This document shows, piece by piece, positions 7,169 through 13,725 of a DNA stretch of 45,611 nt. The DNA lies in contig LVBL01000029.1 in the NCBI GenBank assembly GCA_001604405.1, positions 1 through 45,611 of the forward strand. Direction: 5' to 3'. Each line of letters begins with the position of its first letter. Positions within the stretch are counted from its first letter, which is position 1. The DNA comes from Spirochaetales bacterium Spiro_10. GTDB lineage: Bacteria; Spirochaetota; Spirochaetia; Treponematales; Treponemataceae. The notes beneath the pieces were generated by a model. The model was not told where the DNA came from. It was given only the letters and a program-made list of their open reading frames with translations, and ran no database searches. Made by a program: the position numbers and the translations under genes.

Positions 7169-8172
7169 GTCCGTTCGCTCCCGCACACAAGGGCTCGCAC
7201 CCAGCGTATGCCATCTGCCATCTGGTCGTCGACGCCGGCATCACCCGCGACAAGCGGGTCAAGCGAGGCCGCGTCCGCGCCCGTAAGCGCGAGAGAGAGG
7301 CGCGGGCAGAGGCCGGGATCAAGCGAGTCCGAATAGAGTCGGACGGATTCGATCCGCGTGCCGTCACACTCGAGGTGCGTCTCCAGGCGGCCCCAGGGGA
7401 AAGACGCCGTCGCGACGCGGGCGAGGCTCTCCCGCCGGTTATAGACCCACTCGGGCGACGCGAACCGTTCACGCCAGGCGTCGACCGCGTGATGGCGAAG
7501 CAGTTCCGCCGTCATGTCGCGCGAAGGCCCTGCGCAACGGTTCCGGGCCGCTTCGACGAGGGCGGCTCGCATGTCGGAAACCGCAATCCCGCGCCGGACC
7601 GAGGAAAGATTGCAAACCCTGGAGCGGACGGACGCGACTCCGTGCGAGGCCAGCTTGGCGCCCGACGGGGAGAGATAGCGCCCGAGAAGCCCAAGATCCG
7701 TATCGACAAGGATGGTACCGTGATGCAGATACCGGCTTCCCGACGAGAGAAACGCGTTCCCCGAGAATTTCAGGCCATTCGCGACGAGATCGTTTCTTCC
7801 GGTAAGGGACGCGTCCACTCCCAACGAACGGACGGCGTCCAGAACCAGGCCGAACGCGGAGATCCGGTCCAGATGCGGGGCCGCGCGTTCCTCGTCGAAG
7901 ACGAGGGTGAAATTGAGATTTCCCTCGTCGTGATAGACCGCGCCGCCCCCGGTGAGACGCCGGGCAAGCGTTCCGCCGTCTTCCTCGAGCTCCGCGACAC
8001 GGCATTCGCTCCAGCAATTCTGGTTGCGACCGATAACGACGGTATTCCTGTTTTGCCAGAGAAAGAGATACGCGCAATCGCTTATAGCCGTTTCGAAGAG
8101 GACCTTTTCCAACGCGAAATTCGTGTAGGCGTCCCTGGGACCAAGATCGGCCGTGCATAGCGGGATACTCAT
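7165..8172 (-). CDS. lplA: lipoate-protein ligase
   Basis: A 335-residue enzyme that activates free lipoate with ATP and attaches it to a lysine of a carrier protein. The hallmark RRLTGGGAVYHDEGNLNFTL is present near residue 90, together with KFSGNAF near residue 130 and the LFLWQNRNTVVIGRNQN segment before it. The C-terminal third matches the accessory domain of full-length LplA. The ATG at 8172 has AAGGAG six bases upstream. It lies 56 bp after a GcvH-like gene and overlaps the lipoamide-dehydrogenase-like gene, which argues that its main target is the neighbouring carrier rather than a distant pyruvate dehydrogenase. Confidence 0.92.
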   Translation of the reverse strand: MSIPLCTADLGPRDAYTNFALEKVLFETAISDCAYLFLWQNRNTVVIGRNQNCWSECRVAELEEDGGTLARRLTGGGAVYHDEGNLNFTLVFDEERAAPHLDRISAFGLVLDAVRSLGVDASLTGRNDLVANGLKFSGNAFLSSGSRYLHHGTILVDTDLGLLGRYLSPSGAKLASHGVASVRSRVCNLSSVRRGIAVSDMRAALVEAARNRCAGPSRDMTAELLRHHAVDAWRERFASPEWVYNRRESLARVATASFPWGRLETHLECDGTRIESVRLYSDSLDPGLCPRLSLALTGADAASLDPLVAGDAGVDDQMADGIRWVRALVCGSERT

Positions 8173-8228
8173 GTACGCTCCTTGCCCGTTTGCACGATAT
8201 TAGCACAAGGTCGCGTACCGCGGCGACA

Positions 8229-8564
8229 CTACTGCGGGGTCTCCGTGATTCCGTCCGCCACAACCCGTACCAGCCATTGGTCCTCCGCCGACCCCGGTTT
8301 CAGCGAATGGTTCGCGATCAGGGGCGCATTGACTTTCTCGACAAGGACGGGAAACGGGAAACTCAGCTCCACGACCGCCTTGGCGGATTCGACCTGGGCG
8401 AAACGCGCGCCTGCCGCGAGGGCGGTACCCTCGGGAACCGTCTCGAGGTACATGATGTCCCCGAGGGACCGGACATAGTCGGAAAGGATTCCGACCTCGT
8501 ACACCCTCTCTCCGCACGGGCGCGCCCAGAGGCGGTCGTCAAGTCGTGTCGGATTTCCGTTCAT
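8229..8564 (-). CDS. GcvH-like lipoyl carrier protein
   Basis: A 111-residue protein with the lipoyl/biotinyl beta-sandwich fold of glycine cleavage H protein, slightly shorter than the usual 125-130 residues. The attachment site reads FAQVESAKAVVEL, placing the acceptor lysine at about K62, preceded by SLGDIMYLETVPEGTAL and followed by VLVEKVNAPL, as in GcvH. No glycine cleavage T or P gene is nearby; the neighbours are lipoate ligase, a lipoamide-dehydrogenase-like flavoprotein, CcdA, thioredoxins and an ArsP-type permease. It therefore looks like a dedicated dithiol carrier, comparable in concept to the lipoate-binding proteins of the sHdr sulfur-oxidation pathway. Start at 8564 follows TAGGAGG. 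Confidence 0.85.
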   Translation of the reverse strand: MNGNPTRLDDRLWARPCGERVYEVGILSDYVRSLGDIMYLETVPEGTALAAGARFAQVESAKAVVELSFPFPVLVEKVNAPLIANHSLKPGSAEDQWLVRVVADGITETPQ

Positions 8565-8572
8565 GGCGCCTC

Positions 8573-9277
8573 CTAGAGTCCCGTGTAAATCAGGTAGAGC
8601 CCGGCGAGCAGGATGGCCAGTCCGAGCGCGATGTTGAGAATCTTCGCGAAGGCCCCGTACGAGCCGCTCTTCGTCAGTTTTCCGGTCAGTCCCGTGAAGG
8701 TTCCCGCGATGATCACGAGCACGCTGTGCCCTATCGAGTAGAGAAGCAGGAGGAAAACGCCCCATACGGGGTTGCCGCTCCGCGCGACGAGCGCGAGAAG
8801 CGCGATCAAAACCGGCGTCGCGCACGGAGAGGAAAAGAGTCCGCCGAGAACTCCCATGACCAGCGCGCCGAGATACCCCTTGCGGGTATTTGCTCGTTGC
8901 GCATACGTCGGCGGTATTATCGTGATGATTCCCCATGTCTGGAGCGCCATGAGAACCATGAGGCCGCCAAGGGCAAGGTACCACCAACCGCCGGCGCCGA
9001 AATTGAGGAGCCGTCCTAGGAGGGAAGCGCCCGCGCCCAGTGCCGTGAAGGTGACCGCCATCCCGAGCGCGAAGGCGAGAGAAAACCGGAACGCCGTCGC
9101 CGGATCCTTCCGGCCAGTGCCACCGACGTAGGCCACGACCAGCGGCACGCTCGAAAGAGAACAGGGCGTCACGCTCGTCAGAAGGCCGGCGGCGAGGGCG
9201 ATCACAGGCGCGAGCCAAAAGTTCGCCTGAACGAGGAGCGAAAGCCGCTCAAGGGCGAGATTGAGCGCCTCCGTCAC
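8573..9277 (-). CDS. ccdA: CcdA-type transmembrane thiol-disulfide electron carrier
   Basis: A 234-residue protein with six hydrophobic segments. The two essential cysteines sit in TPCSLSSVPL (C39) and SSPCATPVLIALL (C152), the CcdA pattern. It moves reducing equivalents from the cytoplasm to extracytoplasmic thioredoxin-like proteins. It begins with GTG at 9277, overlapping the stop of the thioredoxin gene (GTGA), so that protein is the likely acceptor. It ends nine bases before the lipoyl protein gene, an unusual neighbour for CcdA and a hint that dihydrolipoyl groups may be the cytoplasmic electron source. A cytochrome c maturation role is not supported by nearby genes. Confidence 0.9.
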   Translation of the reverse strand: MTEALNLALERLSLLVQANFWLAPVIALAAGLLTSVTPCSLSSVPLVVAYVGGTGRKDPATAFRFSLAFALGMAVTFTALGAGASLLGRLLNFGAGGWWYLALGGLMVLMALQTWGIITIIPPTYAQRANTRKGYLGALVMGVLGGLFSSPCATPVLIALLALVARSGNPVWGVFLLLLYSIGHSVLVIIAGTFTGLTGKLTKSGSYGAFAKILNIALGLAILLAGLYLIYTGL

Positions 9278-9867
9278 TTACCTGCCCCCATCGCGGCAAG
9301 TATCGCGGCCAGCTGTTCCTTCGAGAGGCCTCCCTCATGCGTGGTGAACACGTGCTCGTTCGTGTCCCTGGTGTTGTACATGGTGAAGGGAAGGCCCAGC
9401 GACTCGGGCGGAATAAAGGGCTTCCCGTCCGCGTCGAAAAAAACCTGCGTCGGGATTACCTGCAGGGGAATCCCGGCGGCAAGCTCGCGGTACTTCCACA
9501 CGTCGACGAACCGGATGATCGCCTTTCCCTTGAGCTCGGCGTGAAGCTCGACGAGGACGGGCGCCATCTCCTTGCAGGGGATGCACGAATCCGCGCCAAA
9601 GTCGATGACGACGGGCACGCCGGAAGACCGGTAGGCGTCGAGATCGAAGGCCCCGGTAAGCGCGAGCGGCCCGTCGAGAAGAGCCGTGGCGGTCCTGGCG
9701 GTTATGTCAGGTGCCGGTTTTTCCGCCGGTGCCGCCGGAGAACTCTCCGTGGCAGGACTGACGACGGCCGCAGCCGTCTTCTCCCGCGTCTTCAGGACGA
9801 CGACACCCGCCACGAGCACCGCGACCGCGGCAATAACAGAAATCCGCACGATCATCTTCTTTTGCAT
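9274..9867 (-). CDS. membrane-anchored extracytoplasmic thioredoxin-like protein
   Basis: A 197-residue protein with an N-terminal membrane anchor (about residues 7-26), an Ala/Pro-rich linker, and a thioredoxin domain with the active site CIPC (C95/C98) in DFGADSCIPCKEM. A cis-proline region QVIPTQVFFDADGKP follows. The second ATG (9867) is preferred because AAGGA lies six bases upstream; the ATG at 9873 abuts that site. The four-base overlap with ccdA suggests it is the periplasmic partner of CcdA. Its final target could be an oxidised or arsenic-blocked surface protein, but nothing in the sequence decides this. Confidence 0.87.
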   Translation of the reverse strand: MQKKMIVRISVIAAVAVLVAGVVVLKTREKTAAAVVSPATESSPAAPAEKPAPDITARTATALLDGPLALTGAFDLDAYRSSGVPVVIDFGADSCIPCKEMAPVLVELHAELKGKAIIRFVDVWKYRELAAGIPLQVIPTQVFFDADGKPFIPPESLGLPFTMYNTRDTNEHVFTTHEGGLSKEQLAAILAAMGAGK

Positions 9868-9913
9868 GTTCATTCCTTGATGCAGGTTTTTGTTCCGTTA
9901 CGCGAACGGGCGA

Positions 9914-11098
9914 TCATACGATCGCGCCGAACAAGAGGCCCGCGAGCGTGGACATGACGACCACGAGACCCACGTACACAAGCGTTTTTTTCATTCCGAG
10001 CTCTCCGTGAATGACGAGCATCGACGGGAGGGAGAGACTCGGTCCGGCGAGCAGGAGCGCGAGCGCGGGACCCTGCCCCATGCCGGATCCGAGAAGTCCC
10101 TGCACGATCGGCACTTCCGTAAGCGTCGCGAAATACATGAAGGCGCCGGAAACGGCCGCGATGAAGTTCGCGCTCCCCGAGTTTCCGCCGACGAGTCCCG
10201 CAACCCACGCGTTGGGGATCAACGCCTCGTGGCCGGGCCTTCCGAGCAGGAAACCAGACACGAGCACTCCCCCGAAGAGAAGCGGAAGGATTTGCAGCGC
10301 GAAATCGCGCGTCGCCGCGCCCCACTCGGCGAGTTCGTGCCTCTTGAACCAGCTGACCAAGGAGAAAACGAGCACGAGCGCGAACGCGCCGGTAATGTAG
10401 TACTTCGCGCCGTGGATCGCGTCCCAGGCCGCCGAACTTCCCCTCGACGAGGCCCAGTTCACGAACACGAGAATGCCCATCATCGAGCCGATGTACACGA
10501 CCGTCTGCCAGAGGCGCCTGCCTCCCTCGTCAACCGGGGCCTTGAACAGGCGTTCGTCCGCGAGCCGTGCCTCGTCTTCCTTGCGAAATATAAACTGCAT
10601 GAGAAGGCCGATCACGACGGCGAAGGTGATCGCCCCGATCGTGCGGGCAACCCCGATCTTCCAGCCGAACACCTGAAAGGACATCGTGATCGCGATGACG
10701 CTGATCGCCGGTCCCGAATAGAGGAAGCTGATCGCCGGCCCGAGACCCGCGCCCTTCTTGTAGATCCCCTTGAACAGGGGCAGTACCGTGCAGGAGCACA
10801 CCGCGAGTATGGCGCCCGACACCGAGGCGACCGCGTACGCCACCGCCTTGGGGGCCTTCGGCCCGAGATACTTCATCACCGCCTGCTGGTTCAGGAACAC
10901 CCCGATGGCGCCCGCGATGAACATGGCCGGAACGAGGCACAAGAGCACGTGCTGGCGCGCGTACTCCCCGAGCATCCTGAAGCCTTCCAGAAGCGCGCCG
11001 GTTACGCGGGGCTCGTCGAAGGGCATGAAATATATGACCGCGAAAACCGCCGCGAGCGCGAGCAGTACCGCGTTGGGGCCCCATTCTTTTTTAGCCAT
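9914..11098 (-). CDS. ArsP/DUF318-family permease
   Basis: A 394-residue inner-membrane protein of the DUF318 family, which includes ArsP, an exporter of trivalent organoarsenicals. Two homologous halves are visible. The first contains MKYLGPKAPKAV and the cysteine motif AVCSCTVLPLFKGIYKKGAG; the second has GGNSGSANFIAAVSGAFMYF and LTEVPIVQGLLGSG. The start at 11098 lies one base after the DGC-protein stop. Family assignment is secure; the substrate is not, because related proteins have been linked to other metals. The ArsR-type operator at the head of the operon favours arsenic or antimony compounds. Confidence 0.87.
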   Translation of the reverse strand: MAKKEWGPNAVLLALAAVFAVIYFMPFDEPRVTGALLEGFRMLGEYARQHVLLCLVPAMFIAGAIGVFLNQQAVMKYLGPKAPKAVAYAVASVSGAILAVCSCTVLPLFKGIYKKGAGLGPAISFLYSGPAISVIAITMSFQVFGWKIGVARTIGAITFAVVIGLLMQFIFRKEDEARLADERLFKAPVDEGGRRLWQTVVYIGSMMGILVFVNWASSRGSSAAWDAIHGAKYYITGAFALVLVFSLVSWFKRHELAEWGAATRDFALQILPLLFGGVLVSGFLLGRPGHEALIPNAWVAGLVGGNSGSANFIAAVSGAFMYFATLTEVPIVQGLLGSGMGQGPALALLLAGPSLSLPSMLVIHGELGMKKTLVYVGLVVVMSTLAGLLFGAIV

Positions 11099-11099
11099 C

Positions 11100-11468
11100 T
11101 CAAATTCTCCCGCGGATTTCGCACGTTACCCGATCAATCACGTCCTGCGTTATCTCGGTTTTCTTTTTTTCTACGCCGAAATCGGTCGTGACGAAGTGGG
11201 CGAACTCAAGGCCTTTAGCCTCGAATATCTTTTTCCCGCACGCGACAGGGCAACCGTCGATGACGATATTCCTGTCCGCGCTTTTGGCCGATTCGATGAA
11301 GCCCGAAAGGTCGGCCCCGACGGCCGCGAGACAGGTCATGTTACCCGCCCCGTCGCGGTTGAGTTTCCGCGCCACCTGGTCGGCGAGGTACCCCGTATTG
11401 GCGGCCCCCGCGCACGCGTATACGAGTTTCGTCGCGGCATCGGAACCGCAAGAGCACGAACAGGCCAT
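11100..11468 (-). CDS. DGC-domain putative zinc-binding protein
   Basis: A 122-residue cytoplasmic protein with the DGC-family signature VIDGCPVACGKK and many cysteines, including the N-terminal MACSCSCG and the segment VYACAGAANTGYLADQVARKL. Related small proteins are annotated as putative zinc-binding and commonly accompany DUF318 permeases and small CPKC thioredoxins; this association is from memory. The start overlaps the thioredoxin stop by one base (TAATG). The number of free thiols would suit metal or metalloid capture for delivery to the permease, but the biochemical function of the family is not known to me. Confidence 0.8.
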   Translation of the reverse strand: MACSCSCGSDAATKLVYACAGAANTGYLADQVARKLNRDGAGNMTCLAAVGADLSGFIESAKSADRNIVIDGCPVACGKKIFEAKGLEFAHFVTTDFGVEKKKTEITQDVIDRVTCEIRGRI

Positions 11469-11713
11469 TACTTTCCTCCCTGAAACTGCGCCGCTATCTG
11501 GTCGACGGTCAGGACCTTCCCGACGCTCCTGACTTCCCCGTCAATGACCAGCGCGGGGGTCATCATCACGCCCATTTCCATGATCTCGTCGATATCGGTC
11601 ACTTTCTCGACAATCGCCTCGATGCCCGACTTCGCGACCGCCTCGCGGGCGTTCGCCTCGAGTTGTTTGCATTTGGGACAGCCGGTTCCCAGAATCTCTA
11701 TCTTTGTCGCCAT
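11468..11713 (-). CDS. small thioredoxin-fold protein (redox-active disulfide protein 2 type)
   Basis: An 81-residue protein with the active site GTGCPKCKQL (C12/C15) near the N terminus and MMTPALVIDGEV as the cis-proline region. It is the minimal MTH895-like glutaredoxin/thioredoxin type often encoded beside DUF318 permeases. The ATG at 11713 was chosen for the AAGGAG six bases upstream; the longer reading frame runs back through the operator and promoter and is not real. It is the first gene of an eight-gene operon ending at 5723. It may reduce the DGC protein, permease or arsenical; no direct evidence picks among these. Confidence 0.87.
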   Translation of the reverse strand: MATKIEILGTGCPKCKQLEANAREAVAKSGIEAIVEKVTDIDEIMEMGVMMTPALVIDGEVRSVGKVLTVDQIAAQFQGGK

Positions 11714-11729
11714 CGTCGTCTCCTTATCT

Positions 11730-11764
11730 GTTTCTATTATTGGAAACTTTGCATGGATTGTCAA
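11730..11764 (-). promoter_or_regulatory. promoter and ArsR-type operator of the lipoyl/thioredoxin/permease operon
   Basis: Minus-strand TTGACA (11764-11759), 17 bp, AATAAT (11741-11736). The -10 box lies inside GTTTCTATTATTGGAAAC (11730-11747, plus reading), almost identical to the site at 3113-3130. Confidence 0.8.
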
Positions 11765-11792
11765 GAGAAAGTTGACGCGGTTGCGGCAAATC

Positions 11793-11821
11793 TTGACAAA
11801 GTTTCCTAACTTAGCAACAAT
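11793..11821 (+). promoter_or_regulatory. promoter and operator of the second arsR
   Basis: TTGACA (11793-11798), 17 bp, AACAAT (11816-11821). The spacer is filled by GTTTCCTAACTTAGCAAC (11801-11818), the same operator family. It is divergent from, and 29 bp away from, the lipoyl-operon promoter, so one repressor can control both. Confidence 0.7.
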
Positions 11822-11827
11822 AGGGTA

Positions 11828-12139
11828 ATGAAGGAATCCGATAAAAACCGGCTTGCCATGACGGCCGAACTCTTCAAGGCCATCGGTCACCCCGACCGGC
11901 TGGCCATGCTGGAGCGGCTTTCGGAGCGGCCCTGGTGCGTGTGCGACCTTGCCGCATCCCTCAGGCTCAACAAGTCGGTCGCGTCAAAGCACCTCTCGCT
12001 TCTCCACGACGTGGGCCTCCTGGAGCTGGAAAAGAAGGGAACGCAGGTCATCTACTCCCTCGTCGTCCCCTGCGTGATCGAAATGGGAAAATGCAGTTAT
12101 CTCGGCGTCCTGGCCGAGAAAAAAAAGAGACTGGGCTAA
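11828..12139 (+). CDS. ArsR-family metalloregulator (second)
   Basis: A 103-residue winged-helix repressor. The helix-3 site is RPWCVCDLA (C37/C39), the ArsR metalloid-binding C-x-C, and the recognition helix is NKSVASKHLSLLHDVGLL. A second cysteine pair occurs in VPCVIEMGKCSYL. It sits directly beside two copies of the GTTTC...GAAAC operator (one for itself, one for the divergent lipoyl operon) and is the best candidate for the regulator of all four sites. The -10 box ends six bases before the ATG and only a poor TAGGG precedes it, so the message may be leaderless. Confidence 0.88.
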   Translation: MKESDKNRLAMTAELFKAIGHPDRLAMLERLSERPWCVCDLAASLRLNKSVASKHLSLLHDVGLLELEKKGTQVIYSLVVPCVIEMGKCSYLGVLAEKKKRLG

Positions 12140-12149
12140 ACAGCAGCTA

Positions 12150-12178
12150 TTGACACATATGCGTATAATTGCATATAT
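12150..12178 (+). promoter_or_regulatory. promoter and operator of the third arsR
   Basis: TTGACA (12150-12155), 17 bp, ATATAT (12173-12178). The spacer holds the inverted repeat ATATGC (12157-12162) / GCATAT (12171-12176) with an 8-bp spacer. The same geometry recurs at 12575-12596 before the next gene. Confidence 0.7.
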
Positions 12179-12186
12179 TCGGATCA

Positions 12187-12561
12187 ATGCTTGACCAAAC
12201 CGAAAAAATCAAGGCGCTCGGCGACGAAACAAGATTGCGCGTCATGCGAATACTCCTGAAGGCAGGGGTACAACTCTGCGTGTGCGAGATAGAGGCCATT
12301 ACCGGGAAGCCGCAGTATGCCATCTCCCGCGCGTTGGGGGTTCTCCGGAACGCGCGCCTCGTCAGGGAGGAGCGCGACGGAAAGCTGGTTAAGTACAGCC
12401 CCGTTTCCGGGGACGCGTTCACCCGGGGTCTTCTTGACGCTGTTTTATTGATTAAATGCGCCGATATTCCGTCATTCTCCGACGACGTGCCCGCTATCCA
12501 ACGGGTGCTTGCCAAGCGTGACGAATCGGGAAAGCCTACGGGTTGGTGCGGATGCGCATGA
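12187..12561 (+). CDS. ArsR-family metalloregulator (third)
   Basis: A 124-residue repressor with the helix-3 site VQLCVCEIEAITG (C31/C33) and a C-terminal WCGCA (C121/C123), which could complete a thiolate site. Recognition-helix region: KPQYAISRALGVLRNARLV. The ATG at 12187 fits the family N terminus (MLDQTEKIKALGDETRLR); the in-frame ATG at 12169 lies inside the operator. Its start is eight bases after the -10 box without a ribosome site. The paired operator 14 bp past its stop implies that it controls the downstream reductase-like gene as well as itself. The exact inducer is unknown; arsenite or antimonite is likely. Confidence 0.87.
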   Translation: MLDQTEKIKALGDETRLRVMRILLKAGVQLCVCEIEAITGKPQYAISRALGVLRNARLVREERDGKLVKYSPVSGDAFTRGLLDAVLLIKCADIPSFSDDVPAIQRVLAKRDESGKPTGWCGCA

Positions 12562-12574
12562 TTTTTTCTTCATA

Positions 12575-12596
12575 CAAATGCACTTATGCGCATTTG
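12575..12596 (+). promoter_or_regulatory. second operator of the third ArsR
   Basis: CAAATGC (12575-12581) and GCATTTG (12590-12596) form a perfect 7-bp inverted repeat with an 8-bp spacer, matching the spacing and GC-AT core of the site at 12156-12177. GATAAT (12596-12601) could be a -10 box but no good -35 is seen. Confidence 0.6.
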
Positions 12597-12621
12597 ATAA
12601 TGTAATAACGGAGGCTATCTT

Positions 12622-13395
12622 ATGGAAAAGGTTTCAATCGGGTTCATCGGATCCGGCAGGGTAACGGCGTTCATGATTGAAGGATTGCTCGGGAAACGGA
12701 CGCCTGTCGCCATTTCGGTGCAGGACGCGAACCCGGCCGCTTCCGAGGCCCTTGCACGTCTCCATCCGTCCGTCACGGACTGCGGAACCGACTATTCCGC
12801 GATCGGCAACGCACGCATCGTATTCCTCGCGTTGCATCCCCAGACCATGCAGGCCGCGTGCGCCTCCGTCGCGCCGTACCTCGGAAAGGATACGATCGTC
12901 GTATCCCTCGCTCCCAAGGCCCCTCTCTCGTCGATCTCCGGATGGACCGGGACGGACAAGGTCGCGCGCTACCTTCCCAACGCGGCTACGACCGTGGGAA
13001 AGGGTTATAATCCCGTCGCGTGGGGCCGTTCCCTGACCGGGGAGGACCGGGCGGCCGTAACGGCGATACTCTCGCCGCTCGGCGACATGCCCGAGGTGGA
13101 GGAAGCCCGCATCGAGGCCTACGCGGTACTGTCCGCCATGGGACCGACGTACCTGTGGCCCCTCCTCGACGAGCTGACGGAAAGCGGCAGACGATACGGC
13201 CTCGACGACGCCGAATCCGCCCGGCTCGTCGCGCGCATGGCCGCCGCGTGCGCCGGGATGCTCGAGACGCCGGGCAAGGACTACGCGACCCGCATGGACA
13301 TGATTCCCCTGAAACCCATGGCGGACATAGAGAGCGATCTCCGCTCCATGTTCCGGTCAAAACTCGACGCCATCTACGCCAAGCTGACATCCTGA
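12622..13395 (+). CDS. pyrroline-5-carboxylate-reductase-like NAD(P)-dependent protein
   Basis: A 257-residue protein with the N-terminal dinucleotide motif IGFIGSGRVTAFMIEGLLG and the middle segment FLALHPQTMQA, which correspond to the canonical ProC features IGTGVMGSALM and FLAVKPQF. The ProC C-terminal signature with SGSGPAY is altered to LSAMGPTYLWPLLDEL. A true proC is present at 24137, so this is a divergent paralogue. It starts at 12622 behind CGGAGG and follows an ArsR gene with a shared operator, so an arsenic-inducible reductase or dehydrogenase of unknown substrate is the best description. It ends near a putative terminator at 13413. Confidence 0.75.
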   Translation: MEKVSIGFIGSGRVTAFMIEGLLGKRTPVAISVQDANPAASEALARLHPSVTDCGTDYSAIGNARIVFLALHPQTMQAACASVAPYLGKDTIVVSLAPKAPLSSISGWTGTDKVARYLPNAATTVGKGYNPVAWGRSLTGEDRAAVTAILSPLGDMPEVEEARIEAYAVLSAMGPTYLWPLLDELTESGRRYGLDDAESARLVARMAAACAGMLETPGKDYATRMDMIPLKPMADIESDLRSMFRSKLDAIYAKLTS

Positions 13396-13412
13396 CAGTT
13401 CCGGGCTGACGG

Positions 13413-13442
13413 AACGCGAGCGTCCGGATAACTCGCGTTTCG
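13413..13442 (+). terminator. putative terminator after the arsR-reductase pair
   Basis: AACGCGAG (13413-13420) and CTCGCGTT (13432-13439) form an 8-bp stem with an 11-nt loop and a short T run. A second, overlapping hairpin GTTCCG/CGGAAC (13398-13415) would compete with it. Confidence 0.5.
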
Positions 13443-13725
13443 CCAGTCCGTCCCCCCCCCTTCCCGTCCAACATCCTTGCTTGACAATCAAATAGATCAC
13501 ATCCCGGTACGGGTGCCAGTTGTATGGTATGTCCCAGTGCTCGCAGAGGCCTCTGTGAGTTAGTCACAGAGTCACTACAAATAATTGGACTTTTTATAGA
13601 CTATGGAGATTTTAGACTTATAATAAGAGTGGAGGATGACGATGAAACAACTTCACTCGTTATTTCGAATACCTGCTTTGAGAACTCTTTCTGGCGTCTT
13701 TGCCGCTGCCCCCAAGGAGGATAGC
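13443..13725. other. gene-free leader region of the repeat lipoprotein
   Basis: The stretch holds a run of nine C (13452-13460), a perfect hairpin CTCTGTGA-GTTAG-TCACAGAG (13551-13571) without a T run, and an A+T-rich segment with TATAAT (13619-13624) that may be the -10 of the lipoprotein promoter; no convincing -35 accompanies it. An ATG at 13642 behind GTGGAGG is in frame with the lipoprotein but would add 28 residues ahead of a normal lipoprotein signal. Confidence 0.5.

Noticed and set aside
8229-8564. Housekeeping glycine cleavage H protein
   Set aside because: No gcvT or gcvP nearby; gene order ties it to thiol-redox and permease genes. A housekeeping role is not excluded.
13642-13725. 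Upstream in-frame start for the modular lipoprotein
   Set aside because: GTGGAGG precedes it, but the extra 28 residues would bury the lipoprotein signal; AAGGAGGA before 13726 is better.
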